Positions 26,348 to 35,595 are shown, counted from the stretch's first letter. The stretch is 64,000 nucleotides of DNA from Roseovarius spongiae (GCF_003651245.1 NZ_RAPE01000001.1:806001-870000), one strand, 5' to 3'. Program-made: numbers and translations. Notes: generated from the letters alone by a model not told the origin.

Positions 26348-26949
26348 CACCCGCCAAGCGGGGGGGAGACATCCTGCTGGCGCTGGTGCTGGGCCTGCTG
26401 GCGCTTCCGCTTGGCGTCGCCATCGCGGTCGCGATCCTGTGGCGCGACGGGCGGCCGGTGCTTCATGCGTCCGAGAGGATGCAGACGCCCGAGCGGGCCT
26501 TCGCGATGCTGAAATTCCGCACCATGAAGCCCGCGCCCGCCGATGCCGGCGTGACCGGCGGGGACAAGGCGGGGCGGATCACCGCGACCGGCGCGCTCCT
26601 GCGGCGGCTGCACCTTGACGAGTTGCCGCAACTCTGGAACGTGCTGCGCGGTGACATGAGCATGGTCGGCCCGCGCCCGCCGCTGCGCCATTATGTGCAG
26701 ACATATCCCGCGCTTTACGCCCGCGTCCTGCGCTCGCGTCCGGGGCTCACCGGGCTCGCCACGCTCCGCTGCGGCGCGCGTGAGGCGCGGCTGCTGGGGC
26801 GCTGCCGAAGCGCGGCGGAAACCGAAGCGGTCTACCTGCGCGCGTGCATCCCGGTGAAGGCGCGGCTCGACCTCATGTACCAGGCCAACCGGTCGCTCTG
26901 CTGGGATGCCGTGCTGCTCTGGCAAACCCTGACCCGTCGCCGCCGCTGA
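26344..26949 (+). CDS. Bacterial sugar transferase (polyprenyl-phosphate glycosyl-1-phosphate transferase)
   Basis: 201 residues from a GTG overlapping the previous stop (GTGA). One N-terminal membrane segment (ILLALVLGLLALPLGVAIAV) is followed by the catalytic domain with KFRTM, LHLDELPQLWNVLRGDMSMVGPRPP. It is the monotopic type that starts polysaccharide repeat units on the lipid carrier. No flippase, polymerase or further glycosyltransferase is nearby, so assembly genes lie elsewhere. Confidence 0.88.
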   Translation: MTPAKRGGDILLALVLGLLALPLGVAIAVAILWRDGRPVLHASERMQTPERAFAMLKFRTMKPAPADAGVTGGDKAGRITATGALLRRLHLDELPQLWNVLRGDMSMVGPRPPLRHYVQTYPALYARVLRSRPGLTGLATLRCGAREARLLGRCRSAAETEAVYLRACIPVKARLDLMYQANRSLCWDAVLLWQTLTRRRR

Positions 26950-26955
26950 CGCGCC

Positions 26956-27852
26956 TCAGCCGAGCGCGCCAAGCCCCGCCTCGAGACATTCAGCCCCGTG
27001 GCGGTCTATCATCAGCATGTGGCTGCCGCCCGGCGCGACAGCGCGGGCGGTGTCGATGTATCGCGCGTCTTCGATGGCGTCGCAGGCGCGGCGCCAGTCG
27101 GCGGCGCGACGGGTCCAGTGGTCCGCCGCGTCCAGGTGATCGCCGGCGAGGATGGTGAGCGGGCAGCGCAGGGCGGGCCCCGGCACCGCCGAGGGTTCGA
27201 CCGCGAGGACCCCGGCCAAGGCGTCGGGCCGGGCGGCGGCGGCGTCGAAGGTGATCTCGCCGCCCTGGCTGTGGCAGACGATCGCGCAGCGACCCAGCCG
27301 GTCGAGCACCGCCACGAGGCCCGCGGTCTGCGCGGCGGTGTTGGAAAGCCAGCGCGGCGCCATCCGGCGCATCAGGTCGTCGAAGGCGTCCACCGGGAAC
27401 TGCTGATCGGCGAAGGCGCGGCGCGCGGCGAAGCCGTTGGGCGGGCCGATGCGAAAGAGGCTCCACGCCTCTTCCGCCGAGCGCAGGATCGGCGCCTCCT
27501 CCCAGATGCCGGCGGCGAAACCGGCGCGGCCGCGCTCGACCAGGTCCACGACATGCACCTCGCGCCCGCGGTCCAGCAGCAGGTGCAGCCAGCCCGGTCG
27601 CCCGTCCGGCGTCGTCTCCCACGCGGCGCCGTGCATCCCGCCGCCGTGAACCAGCACCACGGGCGGCGCGTCCCGCGCGCGTTCAGGGATGAAATACTGC
27701 ACGTAGGTCTGCTCGACCGTGAAATGGCCGCGTGGGTCAAAGGTGTAGCTGGCCGAGCGGGTGAACTGCACCTCGCGCGGCGCGCCTTCCGTCACGCGGT
27801 GGACGCGACCGCCCACCGTGTAACTGCCGAAATCGCGCAAGACGTAGCTCAC
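26956..27852 (-). CDS. Alpha/beta hydrolase (esterase-like)
   Basis: 298 residues from a GTG at 27852. The oxyanion-hole motif VHGGGMHGAAWE, nucleophile elbow CHSQGG (Ser in the second third) and a late GGSHMLMID histidine make a complete hydrolase triad set. No signal peptide is seen. It lies 18 bp after the TRAP binding-protein gene on the same strand, suggesting it acts on the imported compound. The substrate is unknown. Confidence 0.78.
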   Translation of the reverse strand: MSYVLRDFGSYTVGGRVHRVTEGAPREVQFTRSASYTFDPRGHFTVEQTYVQYFIPERARDAPPVVLVHGGGMHGAAWETTPDGRPGWLHLLLDRGREVHVVDLVERGRAGFAAGIWEEAPILRSAEEAWSLFRIGPPNGFAARRAFADQQFPVDAFDDLMRRMAPRWLSNTAAQTAGLVAVLDRLGRCAIVCHSQGGEITFDAAAARPDALAGVLAVEPSAVPGPALRCPLTILAGDHLDAADHWTRRAADWRRACDAIEDARYIDTARAVAPGGSHMLMIDRHGAECLEAGLGALG

Positions 27853-27870
27853 CGAGGTTCACCCAAAGGT

Positions 27871-28893
27871 TTAATCGAGCTTGGATAGCTCTTGATATTC
27901 CACGTACTTCTCACCGTAGGCGCGGTAGCTGTCGATCACCCGTCTGAACATCTCGTCCTCGGCGGATTTCTCGGCATAGACCTCGTCCGCGGCCTTGCGC
28001 AGCGCGTCGAGCACGCTGTCGGGGAAGCGTTCGACCGCCACGCCGTTGTCGCGGAACTCCTGCAGGATCTCGCTCTGTGCGCCTGCGGCCACGCCCAGCG
28101 TGTAGAGGTTGATGTCGTTGCAGTTCACCTCGATGGCGGTGCGTTGCGCATCGGTCAGCGCGTCCCACTTGCCCTTGTTCATGTAGAACTCGATGAAGCC
28201 CGCGGGCTGGTGCCAGCCGGGGAAATAGTAATGCTTCGCGACGTCATCGAATCCCAGCAGCTTGTCCACCAGCGGGAAACTCAGTTCCGTCGCGTCGAGC
28301 CGCCCGGTCTCCAGCGATGTCGCGATCTCGCCCGCGGGCAGGGACATGGCGTTGGCGCCGAGCTTCGAGAGGATATCGCCGCCAAGCCCGCCGATGCGGA
28401 TGTTTAGGCCCTGGAAATCCTCGGGCGCGGCGATTTCCTTCGTATACCACCCGCCCGATTCTGAGAGGATCACGCCGCAGGCCATCGGCACGAGGTCGTA
28501 AGGCGCGTAAATTTCGCGCCACAGTTCCAGCCCGCCGCCGTGGTTCAGCCACGAAATGTATTGGAGCGGCTCACCCCCGAAAGGGACGGAGCCGAAGAGC
28601 GCAGCGGCGGGTTCCTTGCCGGCCGCGTAGCCGGCGAAGGACCAGGCGGCGTCGATGGCGCCGACGCTCACGTTGTCGAAGATCTCGAAAGGCGGGCTGA
28701 GCTCCCCGGCGCCGAGGTGCTTGAACTCCACCGCGCCATCGGTGAGCGCGGCCACGTTGGCGACGAAACGCTCGGCCGCGGGGCCGAGAACCGGCAGCGT
28801 CTTGGTGAAGGCGCTTTGCAGGGTGTAGCTTTCGCCCGAGGCGGGCAGCGCGAGGGCGCAGGCGGCGAGAGCCGCGAATGTGGTCCTGATCAT
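27871..28893 (-). CDS. TRAP transporter, periplasmic substrate-binding protein DctP
   Basis: 340 residues with a signal peptide ending near ALPASGE. The DctP family core shows ESGGWYTKEI, then the LNIRIGGLGGDILSKLGA helix region whose arginine typically binds a substrate carboxylate. Subtypes of this kind bind keto or organic acids. It follows dctM by 19 bp. Confidence 0.88.
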   Translation of the reverse strand: MIRTTFAALAACALALPASGESYTLQSAFTKTLPVLGPAAERFVANVAALTDGAVEFKHLGAGELSPPFEIFDNVSVGAIDAAWSFAGYAAGKEPAAALFGSVPFGGEPLQYISWLNHGGGLELWREIYAPYDLVPMACGVILSESGGWYTKEIAAPEDFQGLNIRIGGLGGDILSKLGANAMSLPAGEIATSLETGRLDATELSFPLVDKLLGFDDVAKHYYFPGWHQPAGFIEFYMNKGKWDALTDAQRTAIEVNCNDINLYTLGVAAGAQSEILQEFRDNGVAVERFPDSVLDALRKAADEVYAEKSAEDEMFRRVIDSYRAYGEKYVEYQELSKLD

Positions 28894-28912
28894 TGATCGT
28901 CCTCCCTTGGTT

Positions 28913-30223
28913 TCAGAATCCGGTGATGAGGCCCGGCGCCGCCATCAGCAGGCCGAGCGCGAAGAGTTGCAGCGCGATGAAAGGCAGCACGCCGCGATAG
29001 ATCTCGCGGCTGCTCACCCGGTCACCCACCGCGCCGCGCACGTAGAACAGCGCAAAGCCGAAGGGCGGCGTGAGGAACGAGGTTTGCAGGTTCACCGCGA
29101 CGAGCACGCCGAACCAGATAAGCAATTCCTGCCCGGCAAGCCCGTTGCCGAAATCGAGCGCGGCGATCACCGGCGCGAAGATCGGGATCAAAATCAGCGT
29201 GATCTCCAGCCAGTCGAGGAAGAAGCCGAGCACGAAGACCGACAGCATCACCACCGCCATCACCGCCCAGGGCGCGTGGCCGAAACTGCCAAGCGCGGAC
29301 TGGATCATCTCGTCTCCGCCGACGCCGCGGAACACGGCGGCGAAGCAGGTCGCGCCGATGATGACGAGGGCGACCATCGCCGTGGTGGCGACCGTATCGC
29401 GCGCCGCGTCCATCAGCATGGCCAGGCTGAAGCGGCGGTAGATCATGGTGACGATGACGGCGCCGAACGCGCCGAGGCCGCTTGCCTCGGTGGGGGTGGC
29501 GATGCCGCCGACGATGGAGCCGAGCACGCAGACGATCAGGATCACCAGCGGCGCGACATCGACCGCCAGAAGCACCGCGCCGCGCGCGGCGTCGGGGTCG
29601 CGCGCCTGCCGGGGCAGGCCGCGCGCGCGCCACAGGATATAGACCGCATAGAGCGCCACCAGCAGCAGCCCGGGGCCGATCGCGCCCGCGAACATCGCCG
29701 GCACCGAGGTCTGGAGCTGATCGCCCAGCACGATCAGCATCACCGAGGGCGGCACCAGAATCGCCATCGTCCCCGAGGCGGCGACCAGCCCCGCGCCGGT
29801 GGCGGCGTCGAACCCGGCCTCGGTCATGCGGGGCAGGGCGAGAAGCGCCAGCAGCACGACCGACGCGCCGACCACGCCCGAGGACGCGGCCAGCAGCAGC
29901 CCGACGACCAGCACCGAAATGCCCATGCCGCCCGGCGTACCGCCGAGCGCCTGCTGCGCGCCCCTGAGGGCGCGTTCCGCCACGCCGGATTTTTCCAGGA
30001 TCAGCCCCATGAAGATGAACATCGGGATCGCGACGAACAGCCAGTTGGACAGAATGTTGGCGTAGATGCGGCTCACGATCAGCTTGAAGAAGGCGGCGGG
30101 CAGGTCCGAGACGAGAATGAAGAGCGCCGCCGTCCCGGCGAGCACGAGCCCCACGCGGTAGCCGATGATGATGCCGCCCATCGTCAGCGCGGCCATCGCG
30201 AGCGGCAGGGCGAATTCGCTCAT
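28913..30223 (-). CDS. TRAP transporter large permease DctM
   Basis: 436-residue inner-membrane protein with about twelve hydrophobic segments from the ATG at 30223, which overlaps the dctQ stop by 4 bp. The blocks VAIPMFIFMGLILEKSG and AASSGVVGASVV fit DctM. It catalyses sodium-driven import of the ligand delivered by DctP. Confidence 0.92.
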   Translation of the reverse strand: MSEFALPLAMAALTMGGIIIGYRVGLVLAGTAALFILVSDLPAAFFKLIVSRIYANILSNWLFVAIPMFIFMGLILEKSGVAERALRGAQQALGGTPGGMGISVLVVGLLLAASSGVVGASVVLLALLALPRMTEAGFDAATGAGLVAASGTMAILVPPSVMLIVLGDQLQTSVPAMFAGAIGPGLLLVALYAVYILWRARGLPRQARDPDAARGAVLLAVDVAPLVILIVCVLGSIVGGIATPTEASGLGAFGAVIVTMIYRRFSLAMLMDAARDTVATTAMVALVIIGATCFAAVFRGVGGDEMIQSALGSFGHAPWAVMAVVMLSVFVLGFFLDWLEITLILIPIFAPVIAALDFGNGLAGQELLIWFGVLVAVNLQTSFLTPPFGFALFYVRGAVGDRVSSREIYRGVLPFIALQLFALGLLMAAPGLITGF

Positions 30224-30765
30224 GCGCGGCGCCCGGCGCGAATCAGCCGCCAGCTCTCGATCAGGATGGCGAGCGCCAGTAGGCCGAGCCCGAGCGGCAA
30301 CACCAGCTTGATCAGCCACAGATCTTCGAGCCCGCCGTTGCGCGACCCTTCGCCCGAGCGGCGCGCGCGCATCGCGAATTCCCACGCCGCCGGCAGCGCC
30401 ATCGCGAAGAACGGCAGCGCAAACAGAAGGTGCCCGGACAGGTCGACCGCGCGGCGCAGGCCGGGGCGGAACCCGTCATAGAGGAAGTCCACCCGCACGT
30501 GACGGTCACGCAGAAGGATCGCGCCGGACGGAACAAGGCAGATCAGCGCGAACAGGTGCCATTGGAAATCCAGAAGCGAATTCAGTGTGATGCCCTTGCC
30601 GATGAATGTATGACTCGAAGTCAGTGAAAAAAGCGGATTGATGTCAAGAAAGCTGCACGCGACCTGCAGCACGACGCAGAGCATGAGCAGGATCACCAGC
30701 ATCGCGAGCGCGTTCATCAGCGCGTCGCCTGCGCGTTTCAGCCCCGTTCCCGGCCCCGCCGTCAT
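30220..30765 (-). CDS. TRAP transporter small permease DctQ
   Basis: 181 residues, four hydrophobic segments, with the DctQ block LRDRHVRVDFLYDGFRPGLRRAVD. It heads the operon dctQ-dctM-dctP-hydrolase and diverges from marR across the long palindrome at 30805-30847. Confidence 0.9.
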   Translation of the reverse strand: MTAGPGTGLKRAGDALMNALAMLVILLMLCVVLQVACSFLDINPLFSLTSSHTFIGKGITLNSLLDFQWHLFALICLVPSGAILLRDRHVRVDFLYDGFRPGLRRAVDLSGHLLFALPFFAMALPAAWEFAMRARRSGEGSRNGGLEDLWLIKLVLPLGLGLLALAILIESWRLIRAGRRA

Positions 30766-30804
30766 GCGTTTTCTCCCCGTCCTCTGCGCGGCAGGCTAGC
30801 GCAG

Positions 30805-30847
30805 ATTAGCTCCATATGGAATTAATTTATTTCCATATGGAGCTAAT
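30805..30847. promoter_or_regulatory. Double MarR operator, 43-bp inverted repeat
   Basis: Two perfect 17-bp arms, ATTAGCTCCATATGGAA (30805-30821) and its complement (30831-30847), flank a 9-bp AT-only spacer. Each arm contains the palindrome TCCATATGGA, so two dimers could bind with centres 27 bp apart. It lies between dctQ and marR, 37 bp before the marR start. Confidence 0.75.
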
Positions 30848-30884
30848 GACCCCCGCCCGCTAGGATCGCGCCGAAGGAGAGAGC

Positions 30885-31373
30885 ATGAAGCTGATCGACA
30901 TCCTTGGCGCAACGCCGATTCCCATCGGCTACCGCATGGCGTTCCTGACCAACTTCATGCGCGAGCCGCTCCTGCGGCGGATGGAGCGCGAGTATGGGCT
31001 GATCCGGCCCGAATGGACAGTGCTGATCTGCCTGTGTTTCCGCGAGGGGCTGACCTCGCGCGATATCTGCGAGGTGACGGAACAGCCCTCGAACACCATC
31101 AGCCGGGCGGTGGCCTCGCTGCTGGCCAAGGGGATGATCCGGCGCAGCGCGGATGCCCGCGACGGGCGGCGCAAGCTGCTTTACCTCGAGCCGGCGGGAC
31201 GCGCGCAGCATGACGCGGTGATGGCGTGGTTCATCGAGGCCGAGGCGCATCTTGCCGCGACGCTGAGCGAAGAAGAGCGCGCGCTGCTGATTTCGCTGCT
31301 CGACCGGATGGGCCGCGACGTGCCGCGCTGGCAGGCGCTTCCGCCTTACAAAGAGGACGCCCCCGACGACTGA
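30885..31373 (+). CDS. MarR-family transcriptional regulator
   Basis: 162-residue winged-helix protein. The DNA-binding region is LTSRDICEVTEQPSNTISRAVASLLAKGMI with the wing RRSADARDGRRKLLYL, typical of MarR. A strong GGAG ribosome site precedes the ATG. Divergence from the TRAP operon across the double palindrome points to it repressing both that operon and itself, probably released by the imported ligand. Confidence 0.88.
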   Translation: MKLIDILGATPIPIGYRMAFLTNFMREPLLRRMEREYGLIRPEWTVLICLCFREGLTSRDICEVTEQPSNTISRAVASLLAKGMIRRSADARDGRRKLLYLEPAGRAQHDAVMAWFIEAEAHLAATLSEEERALLISLLDRMGRDVPRWQALPPYKEDAPDD

Positions 31374-31374
31374 C

Positions 31375-33834
31375 TCAGGCCCTTACCTTCTCCATCCCCG
31401 GATCGTAGAGCGGCTTCAGCGACGCGGTGGCGTCGTGGCGCACGCCGGCCACCTCGACCTGCCAGCGGCCCGCCTCGATCGCCTCGGCGGTGAGCGGCGC
31501 GTCGCATTCGGCGAACCCGATCCCCACCGCGCCCCCGAGCGTATGACCATACCCGCCCGCCTGGATCGTGCCGACCTGGGCGCCGTCGAGATAGATCAGT
31601 TCGTTCCCGTAAAGCAGCGGCTCGGGATCGCTGAGCAGGAACTGCAACATGCGCGTGCAGGGCGTGCCGCGCGCGCTGATCGCGGCCAGCGCGTCGCGCC
31701 CGATGAAGCCGCCGGGCTTGTCCAGCCGGACGGCAAAGCCAAGCCCCGCCTCGATCGGGTTGTCGGTGTTGTCGAGGTCCACCCCGAAATCGCGATAGGC
31801 CTTTTCGAGACGAAGCGAGTTCAGCGTCTGCATCCCCGCGTTGCGCAGCCCGAGGTCGCGGCCCGCCTCGAGGATGAGGTCATAGGTCTGCACCGCCTGC
31901 GTCGCGGGCACGTGCAATTCCCAGCCCAGTTCGCCGATGAAGGTCACGCGCATGGCCAGCACGTCGGCATAGCCCACGTCGATCCTATGTGCAGACATGA
32001 AGGGGAAGGCGGCGTTCGACAGATCGGCGTCCGAGATGCGCGACAGCAATTCGCGCGATTTCGGGCCGTGCAGGTTAATCTGGCAGCGCCCGGCGGTCAT
32101 GTCGGTGACGGTCACGAATTCGCCCTCGGCGATATGGCGGCGCAGGCGCATCTCGGTATGCCCGCGGCTGTTTTCGCCGACCACCACCATGAACCGGTCG
32201 GGCGCGAGCCGGGTCACGGTCAGGTCGGCCTCGAACCCGCCAGCCTCGTTCACCCAGGCGGTATAGACGACTCGGCCCGGCTCCACGTCCACCTCGTTGC
32301 AGGACAGGCGCGACAGCAGGGCGCAGGCGTGCGGGCCCTCGACCTGGAAACAGGCCATCGCGCTCATGTCCATGACGATCACGTCCTCGCGCGCGGCGCG
32401 GTGTTCATCGGCGTGCCAGTCCCACCAGTGCTGGCGGAACCAGCTGTGTTGCTCGATCTTCGCCTGTTCGGGCGTGGGCGCGAACCAGTCGGGCAGTTCC
32501 CAGCCGTGGCTTTCGGTGAAATACGCCCCCGCCGCCGCCAGCCGGTCATGCAGGACCGAACGCCGGACGTTGCGCGCGGTTTTCGGCGCCTCGTCCGGAA
32601 AGTGCTGGCCGAAGAGCTTGCCGAGCAGTTCGGGCGTGCGGTCCCGGCGAAAGGCCGGTGTGGCTTCGGAGCGCGCGAACCGGTTGACGTTGATGCCGGT
32701 CACGTCGACCGGGGGCAGGCCGTCATTGATCCAGTGCGCCAGCACGTTGCCGATGCCCGCCCCGGTGAGGATGCCGACCGAGTTCAGCCCGCAGGCGGTC
32801 CAGCACCCGCGCAACTCGGGCGTCGGGCCGACCAGCGGGGCGAGGTCGGGGGTAAAGCTTTCGGGGCCGCAAAACAGCTTCTTCACGCCATATTCCATCG
32901 CCCTGGGCACGCGGCTGTAGGCGCGTTCGAGATGCGGGCCGACGCGGTCCCAGTCGGGGGTGATCTCGCCGAACTGGAAATCATCGGGAATCGCGCCGGG
33001 GTTCCAGGGCGCCGCGCCCGGCTCGAACAGGCCGAGCATGAGGCCGCCGACCTCCTCGCGGTAATAGGTGTAGGTGCTCGGATCCTCGAGCACAGGCAGG
33101 TCGCGGGGCAGATCGGGGATCGGCTCGGTGATGAGATAGTAATGCTCGGCCGCCTGCAAGGGCAGGGTGATCCCATGCGCCGCGCCCAACTGCCGCGACC
33201 ACATGCCGCCGCAGATGACCACGTTCTCTGCCGTGATGGTGCGCCCGTCCGCGCAGCGCACGCCGGTTGCCGCGCCGTTCGCGGCCAAGATTTCGCTCAC
33301 GCGCACGCCCTCGAAGATGCGCGCGCCGCGCATGCGCGCGCCCTTGGCCAGCGACATGGTCAGATCGACGGGGTTCGCGCGCCCGTCCTCGGGGATGTAG
33401 AAGGCCGATTCCACGTTGCCCAGATCGCCGATCGGGAACATTTCCTGCGCCTCGGCGGGCGTGATTTCGTGGCAGTCGATGCCGAAGCGGCGCATGAAGG
33501 CCGCCCCGCGGCGCATCTCGTGGGTGCGCTCGGGGTTGGTGGCGACTTGCAGGTAGCCGACGTCGCGGAACCCGGTGGGCAGGCCGGTCTCCTCCTCGAG
33601 CCGCGCATAGAGATCGCGTCCGTGGGTATAGATCGCGCAGTCGGATTCGGAGGTCAGAAGCCCGGCGACGATCAGCCCGGCGGCATGCCAGGTCGTCCCC
33701 GAGGTCAGCTGCCCCTGTTCGAGCACGACGACGTCCGAATGTCCTAGCGTGGTCAGATGATAGGCGGTGTTGCAGCCGATGGACCCGCCGCCGATGATGA
33801 CGGTTCGTGCGTGATCGGGCAGGGATGCGGGCAT
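31375..33834 (-). CDS. Dimethylglycine/sarcosine dehydrogenase-like FAD and folate-binding oxidoreductase
   Basis: 819 residues from the ATG at 33834. The N-terminal DAO domain starts with TVIIGGGSIGCNTAYHL and then SGTTWHAAGL, whose His is the covalent FAD site in DMGDH and sarcosine dehydrogenase. An FAO middle region and a GcvT domain with C-terminal barrel (from about residue 430) follow, suited to passing the released one-carbon unit to tetrahydrofolate. Substrate could be dimethylglycine, sarcosine or another N-methyl amine. It converges with marR 1 bp away and diverges from the methyltransferase gene. Confidence 0.85.
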   Translation of the reverse strand: MPASLPDHARTVIIGGGSIGCNTAYHLTTLGHSDVVVLEQGQLTSGTTWHAAGLIVAGLLTSESDCAIYTHGRDLYARLEEETGLPTGFRDVGYLQVATNPERTHEMRRGAAFMRRFGIDCHEITPAEAQEMFPIGDLGNVESAFYIPEDGRANPVDLTMSLAKGARMRGARIFEGVRVSEILAANGAATGVRCADGRTITAENVVICGGMWSRQLGAAHGITLPLQAAEHYYLITEPIPDLPRDLPVLEDPSTYTYYREEVGGLMLGLFEPGAAPWNPGAIPDDFQFGEITPDWDRVGPHLERAYSRVPRAMEYGVKKLFCGPESFTPDLAPLVGPTPELRGCWTACGLNSVGILTGAGIGNVLAHWINDGLPPVDVTGINVNRFARSEATPAFRRDRTPELLGKLFGQHFPDEAPKTARNVRRSVLHDRLAAAGAYFTESHGWELPDWFAPTPEQAKIEQHSWFRQHWWDWHADEHRAAREDVIVMDMSAMACFQVEGPHACALLSRLSCNEVDVEPGRVVYTAWVNEAGGFEADLTVTRLAPDRFMVVVGENSRGHTEMRLRRHIAEGEFVTVTDMTAGRCQINLHGPKSRELLSRISDADLSNAAFPFMSAHRIDVGYADVLAMRVTFIGELGWELHVPATQAVQTYDLILEAGRDLGLRNAGMQTLNSLRLEKAYRDFGVDLDNTDNPIEAGLGFAVRLDKPGGFIGRDALAAISARGTPCTRMLQFLLSDPEPLLYGNELIYLDGAQVGTIQAGGYGHTLGGAVGIGFAECDAPLTAEAIEAGRWQVEVAGVRHDATASLKPLYDPGMEKVRA

Positions 33835-33875
33835 TATCTCTCTCCGGTTCGGGGTCGGCCGCATCATCCAGTCAA

Positions 33876-33891
33876 TTGAACGGGCATTCAA
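33876..33891. promoter_or_regulatory. Inverted repeat in the divergent promoter, possible TetR/BetI-type site
   Basis: TTGAACGGGCATTCAA has 5-bp arms TTGAA/TTCAA. Its left half TTGAACGGGC recurs inverted as GCCCGTTCAA at 33961-33970, just before the methyltransferase start. The GAACG half-site resembles the operator at 42310. Binding by one of the two TetR proteins of the window is a guess. Confidence 0.35.
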
Positions 33892-33981
33892 CCGGCAATC
33901 GTCGCTCATCCGGAGGTTTTCCTTGTCAAACAAGGGTCGCCGCCGCCATCCTGACTGAAAGCCCGTTCAACGGAGAATCGC

Positions 33982-34761
33982 ATGGCCGAGTCCGACCTCT
34001 ACGATACGCCGACAATCGCCTTTCTCGAGGATCTCTGGGGCGAGGGCTATCTTTCGCCCGGCGGCGCGGAGGAGGTCGCCCGCGTGCTGAGCGGCGTGCC
34101 TGTGGCGGGGGCGCATGTGCTCGATATCGGGTGCGGGTCGGGCGCGATCGCGGTGGCGCTGGCGCGGGACCACGGCGCGGGGCATGTGACCGGCATCGAC
34201 GTGGAGGACCCGGTCTGCGACGCCGCCCGCGCGCGCGCCGAGGCCGCAGGCCTGGCAAACCGCATCGCCGTGCAGAAGGTCGCGCCCGGCCCGCTGCCCT
34301 TTGACGACGCCACGTTCGACGTGGTGTTCTCCAAGGACTCGATCATCCACATCCCCGACAAGGAGGCGCTGGCCGCCGAGGCGTTCCGGGTGTTGAAACC
34401 CGGCGGCATGTTCGCGGCCTCGGACTGGCTGATGTCGCACGCGGGCGAGCCCAGCCCCGAGATGGCGCGCTACATCGAACTCGAGGCGCTCGATTTCGCG
34501 ATGGCCGATCCGGCGCGCTACGACGCGGCGATGCGGGCGGCGGGGTTCGAGGACGTCGAACTTGTCAACCGAAACGGCTGGTACAGGGAGGTCGCCGCCG
34601 ATGAGCTGGAACAGCTTTCGGGCCCGGGCCGCGCGGAATGGGAGGCGAAATACGGTCGCGATTTCATCGCCGGCCAGGTCGCGACCTGGACCGCGATGAC
34701 CGGCGTGCTGGAGTCGGGCGAACACTGCCCGCACCACATCCGCGGCCGCAAACCCGGCTGA
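33982..34761 (+). CDS. Class I SAM-dependent methyltransferase
   Basis: 259 residues. Motif I VLDIGCGSGAIAVALA (residues about 46-61), motif II GIDVED and the post-motif FRVLKPGGMFAASDWL are clear. The C-terminal part (MARYIELEALDFAMADPARYDAAMRAAGFEDVEL) resembles small-molecule N-methyltransferases of the phosphoethanolamine or glycine/sarcosine groups, but I cannot assign the substrate. It is divergent from the dimethylglycine-dehydrogenase-like gene. Confidence 0.8.
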   Translation: MAESDLYDTPTIAFLEDLWGEGYLSPGGAEEVARVLSGVPVAGAHVLDIGCGSGAIAVALARDHGAGHVTGIDVEDPVCDAARARAEAAGLANRIAVQKVAPGPLPFDDATFDVVFSKDSIIHIPDKEALAAEAFRVLKPGGMFAASDWLMSHAGEPSPEMARYIELEALDFAMADPARYDAAMRAAGFEDVELVNRNGWYREVAADELEQLSGPGRAEWEAKYGRDFIAGQVATWTAMTGVLESGEHCPHHIRGRKPG

Positions 34762-34803
34762 CCCGCGCCCGGGCGATGCCGAAGGCGGCGCAACATTTCG
34801 GGC

Positions 34804-35595
34804 TCAGGCGTCGAACCAGTGATCGTCGGGATCGCCCGGAAAGACGCCCAGATGCGCCCCGTGGGACTGGTATCCCATCAGGCGGCGGACATGCTCGGGG
34901 AACCGTTCGGCCCTTTCCCGCGGGACCGAGAGATACATGTTCTCCTCCTGCCGAAGCCAACCCAGCGAGTAGGTGGTGATGAGCCCGGTGCGCGGCGCGT
35001 CCGAATTGTTCTGACCGCCCGAATGCACCGCCGAGCCCAGGTAGAACAGGACCGAGCCCGCGGGCATCGCGGCCTGCGTCACCTCGTCTTCGGTGATCGC
35101 GTCGATGTCGCGCAGATCCTGTGATCCCGGGACGACGCGGGTGGCGCCGTTTTCGCGTGTGAATTCGGTCAACGCCCACATGGCCGAGATCTGGAACTCC
35201 ACGCCGGGTATGCGGATCGGGTAGAAGTCGTCGTCGCGGTGCAACTCCTGCGCGCCCTCGCCGGGGTGGATCTCGATCGCGGTCGAACTGCCCAGCCGGT
35301 AGTTGACGCAGTGCCGTTTCAGCACACGGTCGGCCACGCCCGTCACCAGGGGGTGCGCGATGATGTCCGCCGCCGCCTCGCTGTGCGCGAGGATGCTGGC
35401 GCAGCGGCGCGTCCTGTAGCCGTTGAAGTCATTGGCGAACTTGTCGCCATAGGCGTCGAACGGCGCGCGCAGGTCGTCGAGGATTTGCTCCACGAGCCCG
35501 CCCTCGGCCACGTTCTCCACGATCACCGCCCCGTCGGCGAGCAGGCGTTCGGCCGCCGCGTCGGCATCGTTCTTCAGGCGTGCGATCTCAACCAT
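34804..35595 (-). CDS. Phytanoyl-CoA dioxygenase (PhyH) family oxygenase
   Basis: 263-residue Fe(II)/2-oxoglutarate-type oxygenase. The metal triad is His119 and Asp121 in LHRDDD and His191 in AVHSGGQN, with Arg202 placed to bind 2-oxoglutarate. Family members in bacteria hydroxylate or demethylate small molecules. Its start overlaps the transaminase stop by 8 bp, so the two are coupled, suggesting they act on one substrate. Confidence 0.82.
   Translation of the reverse strand: MVEIARLKNDADAAAERLLADGAVIVENVAEGGLVEQILDDLRAPFDAYGDKFANDFNGYRTRRCASILAHSEAAADIIAHPLVTGVADRVLKRHCVNYRLGSSTAIEIHPGEGAQELHRDDDFYPIRIPGVEFQISAMWALTEFTRENGATRVVPGSQDLRDIDAITEDEVTQAAMPAGSVLFYLGSAVHSGGQNNSDAPRTGLITTYSLGWLRQEENMYLSVPRERAERFPEHVRRLMGYQSHGAHLGVFPGDPDDHWFDA

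Noticed and set aside
31435..33747. 770-codon plus-strand open frame opposite the dimethylglycine-dehydrogenase-like gene
   Set aside because: Antisense shadow; composition is rich in Arg, Gly, His and Ala, and the minus-strand gene has clear FAD and GcvT domains.
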